DNA from: JANJTB01 sp032027125
Lineage (GTDB): Bacteria > Bacteroidota > Ignavibacteria > Kapaibacteriales > UBA2268
Assembly (NCBI GenBank): GCA_032027125.1
Contig: JAVSMQ010000001.1
Span: 862,422-926,421 of the forward strand
Direction of reading: 5' to 3'
Length of the DNA: 64,000 nucleotides
The translations under genes were made by a program, and so were the position numbers. A model generated the notes under the pieces. It ran no database searches. It was given only the letters and a program-made list of their open reading frames with translations, and was not told the origin of the DNA. Positions 24,497 through 33,803 of this stretch are shown here, piece after piece. Positions within the stretch are counted from its first letter, which is position 1, and every line of letters starts with the position of its first letter.

Positions 24497-25924
24497 TCAA
24501 TAATATAAATCTCTTGAACCCTGCTTAACTAATTCTAATTTGTCTAATAATGAATTAACGCTTTGACCTTCGGATAATTCTTTGATTTTTGTATCAATCA
24601 GTCTGAACCCGAGCTGCTTTGTATTTTCAGGCGCATAATCTTCGAGATACTCGGCAAGTGTTAGAATTGCGTTCGGTGAGCAGAGTTTTTTTACAAATCC
24701 CGGACATGCAAACTCCATAAAATGTTCACCCGTGCGCCCCATACGGTAACAGGCAGTACAGAAAGAAGGTATATAACCTCCTTCGAGCAGTTCGTGAATA
24801 ATTTCGTTAAGTGAGCGGTTATCGTTTATGGTGAACTGTTCCTTATTGATGTTCTGGAGATGACTGTTTTCCTTACTGTATCCGCCGAGTTCGATATTCG
24901 TACCTCCGTCAATCTGAGAAACGCCGAACTGCAGAATTTCATCACGCAACTCTGCAGACTCTCTTGCAGTCAGAATCATACCGGTATAAGGTACTGCCAG
25001 ACGTAAAATGGCAACAAGTTTTGTAAAATCATTATCGCCAACTTCATGCTGCATATCCAGTTTCATTTCCGAGGCGTATTGAATTCTTGGAAATGAAATT
25101 GTGTGCGGACCTACATTATATACAGATTCGAAATGATTTACATGTCTGATTAATCCGAGTACTTCGAATTTCCAATTGTACAATCCAAATAATGCACCTA
25201 TACCGACATCATCAATCCCTGCTTCCATAGCACGGTCGAGAGCAGTCAGTCGCCATTCGAAATTTCTTTTTTTGCCGGAAATATGTACTTTTTTATAAGT
25301 TTCATGATGATAAGTTTCCTGAAAAATCTGATATGTGCCGATTCCGGATTCATGAATGATTTTGAATCCTTCGATGTCCTGCGGTGCAGCATTTATATTT
25401 ACCCTTCTTATTTCCCCATGACCGACTTTCACAGAATATACGGTTCGGACAGAATCGGCAATAAACTCAGGAGAGTAAGTCTGATGTTCGCCAAATACAA
25501 GGATAAGTCTTTTGTGACCGCTGTTTTCGAGGGATTGGACTTCTTTAATAAGTTCTTTATCTGCTAAAGTTTTGCGGAATATTTCCTTGTTACTGTTTTT
25601 AAAACCGCAGTAAGAGCAGTTGTTGGCACAATAATTACCTATATACAGCGGTGCAAACAGGACAATTCTTTCACCGTAAATTTTCTTTTTCAAATCCTTT
25701 GCCCCTTCTTTTATTTCTTCAATCAAATCCGGACTATCAGCATTTACAAGGATAGCTGTTTCCTGCATACTTAGACGGTTTTTTGCAAGAGATTTAGCTA
25801 TAATTTCTCTTACACGGGATTTATCGGGTTTAGTATTATTAAGAATATTTTGAATTTCGTCAGAGTCAATGAATGGTTTCATCGGCTCATCTTTAATAGA
25901 ATAAATTTCGGGATGGTAGTTCAT
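24497..25924 (-). CDS. hydG: HydG, radical SAM maturase of [FeFe] hydrogenase
   Basis: The 475-aa protein is full length for HydG, the tyrosine lyase that makes the CO and CN ligands of the H-cluster. The radical-SAM cluster motif CANNCSYC places Cys99, Cys103 and Cys106. The C-terminal domain carries the second-cluster Cys set in SFCTACYRMGRTGEHF plus CPGFVKKLC. This C-terminal motif separates HydG from ThiH. The gene overlaps the TM1266-type regulator by 4 bp and lies downstream of the hydrogenase structural genes. hydE and hydF are not in the window. Confidence 0.95.
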   Translation of the reverse strand: MNYHPEIYSIKDEPMKPFIDSDEIQNILNNTKPDKSRVREIIAKSLAKNRLSMQETAILVNADSPDLIEEIKEGAKDLKKKIYGERIVLFAPLYIGNYCANNCSYCGFKNSNKEIFRKTLADKELIKEVQSLENSGHKRLILVFGEHQTYSPEFIADSVRTVYSVKVGHGEIRRVNINAAPQDIEGFKIIHESGIGTYQIFQETYHHETYKKVHISGKKRNFEWRLTALDRAMEAGIDDVGIGALFGLYNWKFEVLGLIRHVNHFESVYNVGPHTISFPRIQYASEMKLDMQHEVGDNDFTKLVAILRLAVPYTGMILTARESAELRDEILQFGVSQIDGGTNIELGGYSKENSHLQNINKEQFTINDNRSLNEIIHELLEGGYIPSFCTACYRMGRTGEHFMEFACPGFVKKLCSPNAILTLAEYLEDYAPENTKQLGFRLIDTKIKELSEGQSVNSLLDKLELVKQGSRDLYY

Positions 25925-26190
25925 GATAATATCACTCTTTCAGAATTATTTTTCAACAAAACAGATTTAATCTGCACATCTCCCAATCTGCCGATTTGAC
26001 CGGTTATCGAACCGATTTCGTCGGTTGTACCTTCAAGAATGAGAGATATAAGATTTGCCTGCCGGTCTTTGAGGGGTAAACCCTGCCGGCTTAGTATAAT
26101 TGAAGAATGTTTGCTCAGAATTTTATTGAGTAACTCAATTTCTGACTTGCTATCGACAAGTATTAAAGCGCTTCCGATTCTCTTTTCCAT
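25921..26190 (-). CDS. TM1266-family iron-only hydrogenase system regulator
   Basis: The 89-aa protein matches the small ACT-like/NikR-C-like family associated with [FeFe] hydrogenase maturation (RIGSALILVDSKSEIELLNKILSKHSSIILSRQGLPLKDRQANLISLILEGTTDEIGSITGQIGRLGDVQIKSVL, quoted here in part as RIGSALILVD and GQIGRLGDVQIKS). It lacks a DNA-binding domain, so the regulatory role is inferred from family name and context. It starts 306 bp after hydA and overlaps hydG (ATGA). Confidence 0.85.
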   Translation of the reverse strand: MEKRIGSALILVDSKSEIELLNKILSKHSSIILSRQGLPLKDRQANLISLILEGTTDEIGSITGQIGRLGDVQIKSVLLKNNSERVILS

Positions 26191-26496
26191 CAGATTTCCT
26201 TTGGAGCAGATTAGTTTTAAAAATTTTCCTTGAAATAATTTTTCCGGTTATCTCTCAGAATACGAATATTTTTTAACCACCCCTTTATCCCCTCCTTGGT
26301 AAGGAGGGGAAACTATAAACGGGGTATGTTATTTCACAGTACAAATAAAAGTTAATTTAAATGCTCAAATCAAATTTCAAAATCAACAATCTATGTCAAT
26401 ATGAATAAGTACGCCTGAATCATGCTGTTATTTCATATATTACATCAGGATTTGACTATTACAGTAATTATGAATATTCTTCAAATAATTGTCTTA
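26191..26496. other. Gap between hydA and the TM1266 gene: palindrome, no gene
   Basis: A TCCCCTCCTTGGTAAGGAGGGG palindrome lies at about 26288-26310, flanked by ACCACCCC and ACGGGG, resembling the inverted-repeat element at 30434-30522. The rest is AT-rich. A separate promoter for the TM1266-hydG pair could lie here. Confidence 0.5.
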
Positions 26497-28302
26497 TCAA
26501 TACCTGTTTCTTTTTGTATAATGTGTATGCAGCAGTTTATGCGACTTGTGCCCTAACGGACCGTCAACCAAAAATTCCTCATAGATTTGTTTAATCTCGG
26601 GATTTTCATGAGACTTTCTTATAGGTTTATCAGCATCTTCTTCATAAATTGCTTTCATACGTTTTTTTCTAACTTCATCATTAGTCGGTATTGGCTGACC
26701 GCCTCCGCCAATACATCCACCCGGACAAGCCATGATTTCAATAAAATGATATTTAGAAGTACCGGCTTCAATTTCATCCATAATAATTCTTGCATTTTTA
26801 AGACCGTGGGCAACTCCTATATTTAAATCAACACCTTCTAAAAAGTCCCATTCAGGCAGACAGCCTTCAATTTTAATTGATGCTTCCTTGATACCTTCGA
26901 GTCCGCGAACGGGCATGATATCTAAGTGCTCAAAAGGAACTTCACGTCCGGTAATAATTTCGTAGGCAGTTCGAAGTGCAGCTTCCATAACTCCGCCCGT
27001 AGCTCCGAAAATCACAGCAGCACCGGTTGAATCGCCCATGATACTATCGAATTCACGGTCTTCGAGTTCTGAGAAATCAACACCTGCTTGCTTAATCATG
27101 TGTCCAATCTCACGGGTAGTAAGACCGGCATCAATATCCTGAAATCCGCTTGCCCTCATCTCAGGTCTGTTGGCTTCGAATTTTTTAGCTGCACAAGGCA
27201 TAGCGGCAACACTAACTATATTTTCGGGATTAATTCCCATTTTTTCGGCAAGATATGTTTTTGACAGTGCTCCAAACATCTGCTGCGGAGATTTACAGGT
27301 TGAAAGATGTTCCAGCTTTTCGGGATACATGTGTTCAATGAATTTAACCCAGCCCGGTGAGCAGGATGTAATCATAGGAAGAGCAACCTCTTCTTTGTCA
27401 AGCAAAGCTTTTTTCAATCTTTGAAGCAATTCGTGACCTTCTTCAATTATTGTCAAATCTGCTGTATAGTTTGTATCAAGTACTGAATTGAAACCAATTT
27501 TTTTAAGAGCAGCTACCATTTTACCTGTCACACTTGTACCCGGAGCATACCCGAGCATCTCGCCTACAGCCACCCGTACTGATGGAGCAGTATTTATGAT
27601 AACGTGTTTCTTTTCATCACCGATTGCATTCCAGATATCGTCATAATAACGTCTTTCTGTTAATGCTCCGGTCGGGCAGTGAATCACACATTGTCCGCAA
27701 TTTACACAGACAACTTCATTCATTGGTAAGTCCATAAATGTTGAGATTTTCATGTCCTTACCCTTATGTGCCACTGTAATGGCATTTACATGCTGAAGTT
27801 CGGCACATGTGCGGACGCATCTCTGACAGCGGACGCATTTACTGTCGTCTTTTTCAATAGACCATGATGAGCGGTCAATTCTCATGTGTTCTTTTTTGAG
27901 AACACTGAGATAAATATCATTATCAATATTATACTCTGCCGAAAGTGCCTGAAGTTCGCAGTTTGTACTTCTGTAACATGTCGTACATTGTGTATTATGC
28001 TCTGAAACAAGTAATGCAACTATATCTTTTCTTGCATTACGGACTTTTGGAGTATTGGTTTTTACATTCATATTCTGCTCACAAGGTGTAGCACACGATG
28101 CAAGAAGTGTCCTGTAACCGTCTGCTTCGACTACGCAGACTCTGCAATTACCGGCAACACATAAATCCTCATGATAGCAAAGAGTAGGAATTCTGACATT
28201 GATTTTTTTTGCAGCTTCAAGAATCGAAGTTCCTTTATTTACACTGACATCTATTCCATTTATTTTTAAACTGATTATACTTTCCATTTTTTTCTTTATC
28301 AT
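26497..28302 (-). CDS. hydA: [FeFe] hydrogenase catalytic subunit (NADH-linked, NuoG-like)
   Basis: The protein is about 600 aa. In order it has an N-terminal 2Fe-2S ferredoxin domain (CYHEDLCVAGNCRVC), a His-Cys 4Fe-4S site (HNTQCTTCYRSTNC), two 4Fe-4S ferredoxin motifs (CVRCQRCVRTC; CVNCGQCVIHC) and the H-cluster domain: L1 TSCSPGW (about 312-318), L2 MPCAAKKFE (about 368-376), L3 EIMACPGGCIGGGGQP (about 523-538). L1 has Ser where many hydrogenases have a second Cys. Start taken at ATG 28302; ATG 28287 (MESIISLKING) is an alternative with better RBS spacing. It is the catalytic part of the HydABC complex with the two upstream genes, interconverting NADH (and probably ferredoxin) electrons and H2. 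Confidence 0.95.
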   Translation of the reverse strand: MIKKKMESIISLKINGIDVSVNKGTSILEAAKKINVRIPTLCYHEDLCVAGNCRVCVVEADGYRTLLASCATPCEQNMNVKTNTPKVRNARKDIVALLVSEHNTQCTTCYRSTNCELQALSAEYNIDNDIYLSVLKKEHMRIDRSSWSIEKDDSKCVRCQRCVRTCAELQHVNAITVAHKGKDMKISTFMDLPMNEVVCVNCGQCVIHCPTGALTERRYYDDIWNAIGDEKKHVIINTAPSVRVAVGEMLGYAPGTSVTGKMVAALKKIGFNSVLDTNYTADLTIIEEGHELLQRLKKALLDKEEVALPMITSCSPGWVKFIEHMYPEKLEHLSTCKSPQQMFGALSKTYLAEKMGINPENIVSVAAMPCAAKKFEANRPEMRASGFQDIDAGLTTREIGHMIKQAGVDFSELEDREFDSIMGDSTGAAVIFGATGGVMEAALRTAYEIITGREVPFEHLDIMPVRGLEGIKEASIKIEGCLPEWDFLEGVDLNIGVAHGLKNARIIMDEIEAGTSKYHFIEIMACPGGCIGGGGQPIPTNDEVRKKRMKAIYEEDADKPIRKSHENPEIKQIYEEFLVDGPLGHKSHKLLHTHYTKRNRY

Positions 28303-28315
28303 TTTCTTTAACAAA

Positions 28316-29497
28316 TTAGTAAATCATTTCTTCGCGGAAATTCTCAACTATTGATGAGAATGAATTTGCAACCGATTGTCCGAGTCCGCATTTTGCAGTA
28401 ATTTTCATTGTTTCTGTCAGTTTAAGAAGCTGCTCCAGATACTCCGGAGGTCTCAAACCGCGTTTTACGGAATCAATGCCTTTCTGAAGCTGCTGACATC
28501 CAACTCTGCAAGGTGTACACTGCCCGCAGGATTCTTCTTCAAAAAATTCAAGATAATTTTCGAGAACGTGATACATCGAGCGTGATGAGTTAAAAATCAT
28601 CATCGAGCCGCCAGTCGGCAGATTATCACCGTCAAGACCTGCTTTGAATCCAATAGTCGTTTTACTGAATTTTTTGCGGGGAACGCAAAAACCGGAAGCA
28701 CCACCTACCTGCACTGCTTTGGTATCGCCATCGCCGAATTCACGTACAAATTCATCCAATGATAACCCAAATTCAAGGTCATAGATTCCCGGTCTGGGAG
28801 TGTCACCTGAAACTGAGAATAGTTTAGAACCGTGAGAATCCTGAATTCCGAGTTTTTTGAATTGTTCCGGTCCGATTTTACAAACCATCATTGCAGATAC
28901 TAATGTTTCTACATTATTGACTACGGTAGGCTTTCCGAATAATCCGTTGCTTGTAGGAAACGGCGGTTTATTTCTCGGTTCGCCGCGTTTGCCTTCCATT
29001 GAATTCAGAAGTGCAGTTTCTTCACCGCAAACATAAGCACCGCTACCGATAAAAATTTCAACTCTGAAGTCAAGACCTAATTTGTCGCAATATGAATGAA
29101 ATTCTTCAATTTCCACATTAAGAGCAGGTACTAAAAATTTGTATTCTCCTCTTAGATAAATGTAACCTTTAGTTGCTCCGATTACTTTGGCGCATATTCC
29201 CATTCCCGATAGAACTTTACGCGGGACTTTGGATAATATCTCCCTGTCTTTAAAAGTTCCGGGTTCGCCTTCATCAGCATTACAAATCACATATTTGTCA
29301 TCACCCTGTGCCTGAGCGGCAAATTTCCATTTCATTCCGGTCAGAAATCCGGCACCGCCTCGGCCTTTCAGACCTGAATTAATTAAATCCTTAATAATAT
29401 CGGCACCCTGACGGTCCATTACACTTGCAAGAATTTTATATTTTTCGGGGTGATAATTTCCTAATATAACATCTACTCTTTTTAATCTTTCAACCAT
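28316..29497 (-). CDS. hydB: NuoF-like NADH-binding subunit of the hydrogenase
   Basis: The 393-aa protein has the FMN/NADH domain signatures LKGRGGAGFLTGMKWKF, CNADEGEPGTFKDRE, YVCGEETALLNSMEG and the 4Fe-4S motif CGQCTPCRVGC with a fourth Cys in KCGLGQ. It is shorter than HydB/HndC of classic bifurcating enzymes (about 550-620 aa): it lacks the N-terminal 2Fe-2S thioredoxin-like domain and the C-terminal 2[4Fe-4S] ferredoxin domain. It oxidises or reduces NAD(H) and passes electrons to HydA. A strong SD-like GAGGTG precedes its ATG. Confidence 0.93.
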   Translation of the reverse strand: MVERLKRVDVILGNYHPEKYKILASVMDRQGADIIKDLINSGLKGRGGAGFLTGMKWKFAAQAQGDDKYVICNADEGEPGTFKDREILSKVPRKVLSGMGICAKVIGATKGYIYLRGEYKFLVPALNVEIEEFHSYCDKLGLDFRVEIFIGSGAYVCGEETALLNSMEGKRGEPRNKPPFPTSNGLFGKPTVVNNVETLVSAMMVCKIGPEQFKKLGIQDSHGSKLFSVSGDTPRPGIYDLEFGLSLDEFVREFGDGDTKAVQVGGASGFCVPRKKFSKTTIGFKAGLDGDNLPTGGSMMIFNSSRSMYHVLENYLEFFEEESCGQCTPCRVGCQQLQKGIDSVKRGLRPPEYLEQLLKLTETMKITAKCGLGQSVANSFSSIVENFREEMIY

Positions 29498-29509
29498 TAC
29501 TCACCTCGT

Positions 29510-29977
29510 TTAATTTTTATTTTTATAAACTGTTATGATTTCATTGACACGCTCGGGAGTCAGATCTGTATAAACTTCATCGTTAATCAGCATAGCGGGT
29601 CCCATGTGGCACCAGCCGAGACAGTTTGTGTATAACAGTGAAAATTTTCTGTTCAAAGTAGTTTCACCGACTTTAATTTTCAGAAGATTTTCTAATGTTT
29701 CGATTATTTGCGATTTATTGTGCATTTCACAAACGATTGTTTTACAGACTCTGATTACAAATTTCCCTCTCGGAACTGTGTCTAAAAAGGAATAAAATGT
29801 AGCTTTGCCGTAAACATCGGCTGAAGAAATATCAAGCTGTCTTGCAACCTCTACCATGGCATCATCTGAGAGATAATGGTCAGTTCTTTGAATATCCTGC
29901 AAAATCGGCAGAAGAGATTCTCTGGCTGAACCGTGAGTACCGACAAGTCTTTCGACTAATTCTTTCGTATGTGGCAT
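29510..29977 (-). CDS. hydC: NuoE-like 2Fe-2S subunit of the hydrogenase
   Basis: The 155-aa thioredoxin-like ferredoxin has a helical N-terminus (RESLLPILQDIQRTDHYLSDDAM) and 2Fe-2S ligands in CKTIVC (C-x4-C) and CLGWC (C-x3-C). It is the first gene of the hydC-hydB-hydA operon, with a 12-bp gap to hydB. A second, distinct NuoE homologue occurs at 55574. Confidence 0.93.
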   Translation of the reverse strand: MPHTKELVERLVGTHGSARESLLPILQDIQRTDHYLSDDAMVEVARQLDISSADVYGKATFYSFLDTVPRGKFVIRVCKTIVCEMHNKSQIIETLENLLKIKVGETTLNRKFSLLYTNCLGWCHMGPAMLINDEVYTDLTPERVNEIITVYKNKN

Positions 29978-30287
29978 TTTTTAGCACCTTTTAAGTATTT
30001 GACTTATAATTTATTTAATAGCACTGAATAACTTTTTTAAAAAATCACAATATCATCACAACTAAATTAACAATATGTTATGAAATAACCAAATTTAAAA
30101 TACTTTTATAACATAATATTATAAAAAATTATCAATATATTGTTATTTATATATATATTATGTGACAAATTTACTTATTTAGATATATAGGTGATATGAT
30201 GTATCACAAAGAGAAATTATCAAAGTATATTTTTCATGTTAAATAAAATGCAGGAAATTGCTGAAAATTTCTTACTTTTGCAGTTGA
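29978..30287. promoter_or_regulatory. Upstream region of the hydrogenase operon and of tRNA-Pro
   Basis: This 310-bp very AT-rich divergent region contains a near-perfect palindrome TTTTATAA-N7-TTATAAAA (about 30111-30133) that could be an operator for the hyd operon. Next to the tRNA it has TACTTTTG at 30273-30280, matching the TAnnTTTG -7 element of Bacteroidota promoters and placed about 7 bp before the tRNA 5' end. No matching -33 TTTG is evident. Otherwise nothing is visible. Confidence 0.4.
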
Positions 30288-30361
30288 CGGTGTGTAGCGC
30301 AGCCCGGTAGCGTACTTCGTTCGGGACGAAGGGGTCGTAGGTTCAAATCCTATCACACCGA
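30288..30361 (+). tRNA. tRNA-Pro (anticodon CGG)
   Basis: The 74-nt cloverleaf has acceptor CGGTGTG (30288-30294) pairing with CACACCG (30354-30360), discriminator A, anticodon stem CTTCG/CGAAG with loop TTCGGGA giving anticodon CGG (Pro, codon CCG), and T-arm GTAGG-TTCAAAT-CCTAT. CCA is not encoded. It is followed by a strong terminator. Confidence 0.95.
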
Positions 30362-30379
30362 CAAAAGTCAAAAATATCA

Positions 30380-30415
30380 AAAAAGCCTGAATACATCAAG
30401 TGTTCAGGCTTTTTT
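30380..30415 (+). terminator. Rho-independent terminator after tRNA-Pro
   Basis: AGCCTGAA (30384-30391) pairs with TTCAGGCT (30403-30410), extended by flanking A and T runs, ending TTTTTT. It lies about 20 bp after the tRNA. Confidence 0.88.
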
Positions 30416-30433
30416 CATGTTAAATAATCTTAG

Positions 30434-30522
30434 AAACCCCACCTAAATCCTCCCCAAGGGGAGGACTTGAAAAACCCTGCTCAGACTACACCATACCATT
30501 GGTGAGGACTGGGGTGGGGTTT
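30434..30522. repeat. Imperfect inverted-repeat element (AAACCCCACC...GGGGTGGGGTTT)
   Basis: The outer arms AAACCCCACCTAAATCCTCC and GAGGACTGGGGTGGGGTTT enclose a TCCTCCCCAAGGGGAGGA palindrome. The whole is about 90 bp with no ORF and sits between the tRNA terminator and the mcrB stop codon. It is related to the palindrome at about 26288. Confidence 0.6.
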
Positions 30523-30532
30523 GATTTTTCAT

Positions 30533-32539
30533 TTACTTTGTAACAAAATTATAAACTTCTTGAAAATGTGCATTAAAATCTTCATCTTCACCCACTCTCA
30601 TATTCAGTTCCCAAGAAGTTTCATTTTCATTTGGTTTCTTAGTTAAATAGAGTGATTTCTCTCCAATAATCTTAACTAATTTATCATAATCACCATAAAA
30701 ATACTCCTGAAGCAGCGGCATGATTTTGTTTTCCCAAGCACGTTTTAATTCATCAATAGTACTAACTTTCATCAAAAATGAATGTCCGATTTGATGCTCG
30801 CGGTCGTATTCTTTACAGATTTTTTGATTCAACTTCTGAAGAAAATCTCTCAAATCAAATCCTTCAACATCTTTTGTTATCCATAATTCATCATTGTACT
30901 TCGGCATCATTTCTTCAAAATCGAAACGGCGGCGGAGTGCAGTATCAAGCTGAACAAGTGAGCGGTCGGCTGTATTCATAGTGCCGATGATGTATAAATT
31001 TGGCGGTACTCCAAACTGTTCACCGGAATAAGGGAGTGTAACAATAATCTCGTTTTCTTCACCAAGCCGCTTATCATCTTCAATCAGAGTAATCAGCTCC
31101 CCAAATATTTTGGATATATTTCCGCGATTGATTTCATCAATTATGAGGACATAATTCTTCTTGTTATCGGATTGTGTTGTTTTGTTATCTACAACAATTG
31201 ACGACTCAAAATCCTTGAGCGCTTTAAATACAGCATAATAATTTGTTGTCCACCCTAAATCAGTGCCAACTTCTCTAATATCCTTATTAATATTCTTAAT
31301 ATCTTCAGGACTATTGAATTTGTTATAAATTCTTTTCAAATGGTCTTTAGTTATTACTTCATTACTATTTGCGTTTTCACCTATTGTTGCAATTTTATCA
31401 TCAACAATACTAACTAACTTAACTTTTTTGCGCCTTGATTCAAAATAATGATTTTCATTTTCATCAAGATCCGTCAATATTTTCGATAATTTACTCATAA
31501 AAGCTGTGTAAAGTTTATCAAAATCAAAGCTTGAACCATTGTTGAAATTATCCTTTTCAACTAATTTTTCATAATTTTTAATTCTTTCATAAATTTCTTT
31601 AAGAATACCAGACTTAACTTTATAAATCACACTTTTATTATCTTCTATACTTGTGATAACTGAAATACCTTCCACAAATTGTTCGTAATAATAGGACTGA
31701 TGAAAAGTTACAAATTCAATTTGACCAGAACTTTTATATTTGTCATAAAATGATTTAATAAAATTATCATCTTTCAACTTGATTTGTTCATCTGATAAAT
31801 TTTCAATGATTTGAACCGCTTTCCTTTTGGTATTGTATGTCTTTCCGGTTCCTGGGGGTCCGTAAAGTATGAGGTTTTTGGGAAAATTGTTATTATACGC
31901 TGCCAAATGATGTTTATCTGACTTTGTTGTTATTATTTCTGGGACCGGTAATCCAAGTCTTTTGTAAAGTTTATTTTGCATTAAGTCAAAATCTTTCTTA
32001 CTTATCCTTTCAGCAATAAATGTAGGATTTTTCTTTTTAATTCTAATGATTTCAGAATCGACAAATGGTAATATCAATTTTATCTCTTTTTCAATGTCAT
32101 TGAACATATCAGTTAAGTTATCATAAAATTCTTTTATTCCTCTAGATTTATATTTTAAAAACTTGTTTTTATCAGAACTTCTTTGTTGAAGTTGAATTAC
32201 TTTACTAATTGGTTCTTCTAAATTTTTTATCAATTCAAGAGCTAAAGCATTTTGCAGATCGTGTGGGTTATTGGTTTGGTTAAATTCTAAAAAATAACTT
32301 ATTCTCCCCTTATTTATTGTGAAAATTAAATCAATTAAATCACTCGAAGAGCCTGGATATGCTGTTTTTATAATCCAAAAGGTTGTTCCAAAATATCTGC
32401 TTCTTTCTGTTCCAATAAAATAATCCTTTTCAGCACCTTTTGCGGATTTAAGTCTAACTGAAAAGGTAAAATCAGGATCTTTACTATGTTTATCTAATAA
32501 CCAATTATAAACTTCCTTTTCAAATTGATGATATTCCAT
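30533..32539 (-). CDS. mcrB: McrB-like AAA+ NTPase of a McrBC restriction system
   Basis: The protein is about 668 aa. The N-terminal ~200 residues are a specificity/targeting region (YHQFEKEVYNWLLDKH..., then a segment around TFWIIKTAYPGSSSD) without a motif I can name. Then comes the McrB AAA+ module: Walker A YGPPGTGKT (about 226-234), FVTFHQSYYYEQFVEGI, Walker B VLIIDEINRGNISKIFGE, and NTADRSLVQLDTALRRRFDF. McrB motors translocate DNA and activate the McrC nuclease. Start chosen at ATG 32539; an upstream TTG is less likely. It overlaps the 3' end of mcrC by 20 bp. The gene order mcrC-mcrB is reversed relative to E. coli. Confidence 0.92.
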   Translation of the reverse strand: MEYHQFEKEVYNWLLDKHSKDPDFTFSVRLKSAKGAEKDYFIGTERSRYFGTTFWIIKTAYPGSSSDLIDLIFTINKGRISYFLEFNQTNNPHDLQNALALELIKNLEEPISKVIQLQQRSSDKNKFLKYKSRGIKEFYDNLTDMFNDIEKEIKLILPFVDSEIIRIKKKNPTFIAERISKKDFDLMQNKLYKRLGLPVPEIITTKSDKHHLAAYNNNFPKNLILYGPPGTGKTYNTKRKAVQIIENLSDEQIKLKDDNFIKSFYDKYKSSGQIEFVTFHQSYYYEQFVEGISVITSIEDNKSVIYKVKSGILKEIYERIKNYEKLVEKDNFNNGSSFDFDKLYTAFMSKLSKILTDLDENENHYFESRRKKVKLVSIVDDKIATIGENANSNEVITKDHLKRIYNKFNSPEDIKNINKDIREVGTDLGWTTNYYAVFKALKDFESSIVVDNKTTQSDNKKNYVLIIDEINRGNISKIFGELITLIEDDKRLGEENEIIVTLPYSGEQFGVPPNLYIIGTMNTADRSLVQLDTALRRRFDFEEMMPKYNDELWITKDVEGFDLRDFLQKLNQKICKEYDREHQIGHSFLMKVSTIDELKRAWENKIMPLLQEYFYGDYDKLVKIIGEKSLYLTKKPNENETSWELNMRVGEDEDFNAHFQEVYNFVTK

Positions 32540-33803
32540 CTTCAACTCCAATTTTATTATTTAAAATATTCTTTAATTCATTTCTAAAACTATTTTCTTC
32601 GTTTGGTTTCATACTATCTTCTTTCAAATCTCGGCAAATATCTACTGTCCTGATTTCAAGTGTTTTTCCTGAACCAAGGCCAAAATCATTTTCGGCAGTT
32701 TTACCTTCCAAATGTTGAGGATATAAAAGTATTACTCTTTCACAATCATACTTCATTGCGTATGCGTACATCTGGTATGCATCGGATTGTGAAACACCAT
32801 ATTTCTTATCATCAGTGTCATCAAGAAGTTTATATTTTGTGTCAATAATCAGTTTACAATTACCATTTTCCCAAAAGCTAATATCCGGTTTTAGCATAAA
32901 AGCATTAGGTTTTTCTGAGATATATTTGCCCGAAGATTTCTGGTCTTTCATTTCAAAGTTATTATATTTAGTTCCTGAAAGTAAATTCTCCCGTCTGATA
33001 AATCCGGCGATGAACTGCTCAAAGAGTATATTCATATCGAACATAAATGAGAAATTTGTATTTTTGGTTTTGCTGTAATCACCAACAAGTTTGAGCAGAA
33101 ACATCTTGGCAAACTCAAAAATACTTTTAAATTCCTGATTGATTCTGCTGAATTTTACCTGCTCAAGATAAGTATGACCGGGCTTGGATATATCATCAAC
33201 TTCTGCATAAACAAGCAGAATATTCTGCAGAAGGGTCTGACTACGGCTGTTTCGGCTTATACGCAGGAGCATAAAAGTAACGAATTTTAAGATACGATTG
33301 AGAGGGTTATTCTCTGTAAATTCGTCATAGCTTACTAAAAAGCGGTGTCTGATGTGCGGCATCCGGCCCAATTGCTCACCAAGCCGCCAGCTTCCTTTAA
33401 GGAAATTGCTGTCATCTTCTACGACGATATATGAACGGTTGAGATTTACTTTCAGCAAATCCATTAGATTTTTAGCGTATATAAAAATTAGTACTTCAAG
33501 AAAGTCAAAATTCTGGTGTTCAGCACTTGTAGAATAATCCTTTATATTATGAATTTTGTAAGCATACTGCATCATATAAAGGAAATTTTTTAGAGAATGG
33601 GATTTTTTATCAGATTCACTATTATACAATTTAGGGTAAACACAAATCCTTGTATCACCGAATTGTGCAACACCGACAAATTGTTTAGCTTTAAGATAAT
33701 TTTCCCCGTTTGAAAAAACTGTGCAAAAATTTTCAAGGTTTAATTTTCTTAAATCTATTACTTCGCTGTGTGTTTGATATTCAAATAATTCAATTTCTGC
33801 CAT
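32520..33803 (-). CDS. mcrC: McrC-like nuclease subunit
   Basis: The 427-aa protein has an N-terminal McrB-stimulating region (FVGVAQFGDTRICVYPKL) and a C-terminal PD-(D/E)xK nuclease core with KPDISF and LIIDTKYKLL (Asp and Asp-x-Lys catalytic residues), then YQMYAYAMKYDCERVILLYP, typical of McrC. Its ATG directly follows the TGA of the upstream SLOG-like gene (TGAATG), so the three genes are one translationally coupled unit. In E. coli McrBC cleaves modified-cytosine DNA; the target here depends on the divergent McrB N-terminus. Confidence 0.92.
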   Translation of the reverse strand: MAEIELFEYQTHSEVIDLRKLNLENFCTVFSNGENYLKAKQFVGVAQFGDTRICVYPKLYNSESDKKSHSLKNFLYMMQYAYKIHNIKDYSTSAEHQNFDFLEVLIFIYAKNLMDLLKVNLNRSYIVVEDDSNFLKGSWRLGEQLGRMPHIRHRFLVSYDEFTENNPLNRILKFVTFMLLRISRNSRSQTLLQNILLVYAEVDDISKPGHTYLEQVKFSRINQEFKSIFEFAKMFLLKLVGDYSKTKNTNFSFMFDMNILFEQFIAGFIRRENLLSGTKYNNFEMKDQKSSGKYISEKPNAFMLKPDISFWENGNCKLIIDTKYKLLDDTDDKKYGVSQSDAYQMYAYAMKYDCERVILLYPQHLEGKTAENDFGLGSGKTLEIRTVDICRDLKEDSMKPNEENSFRNELKNILNNKIGVEDGISSI

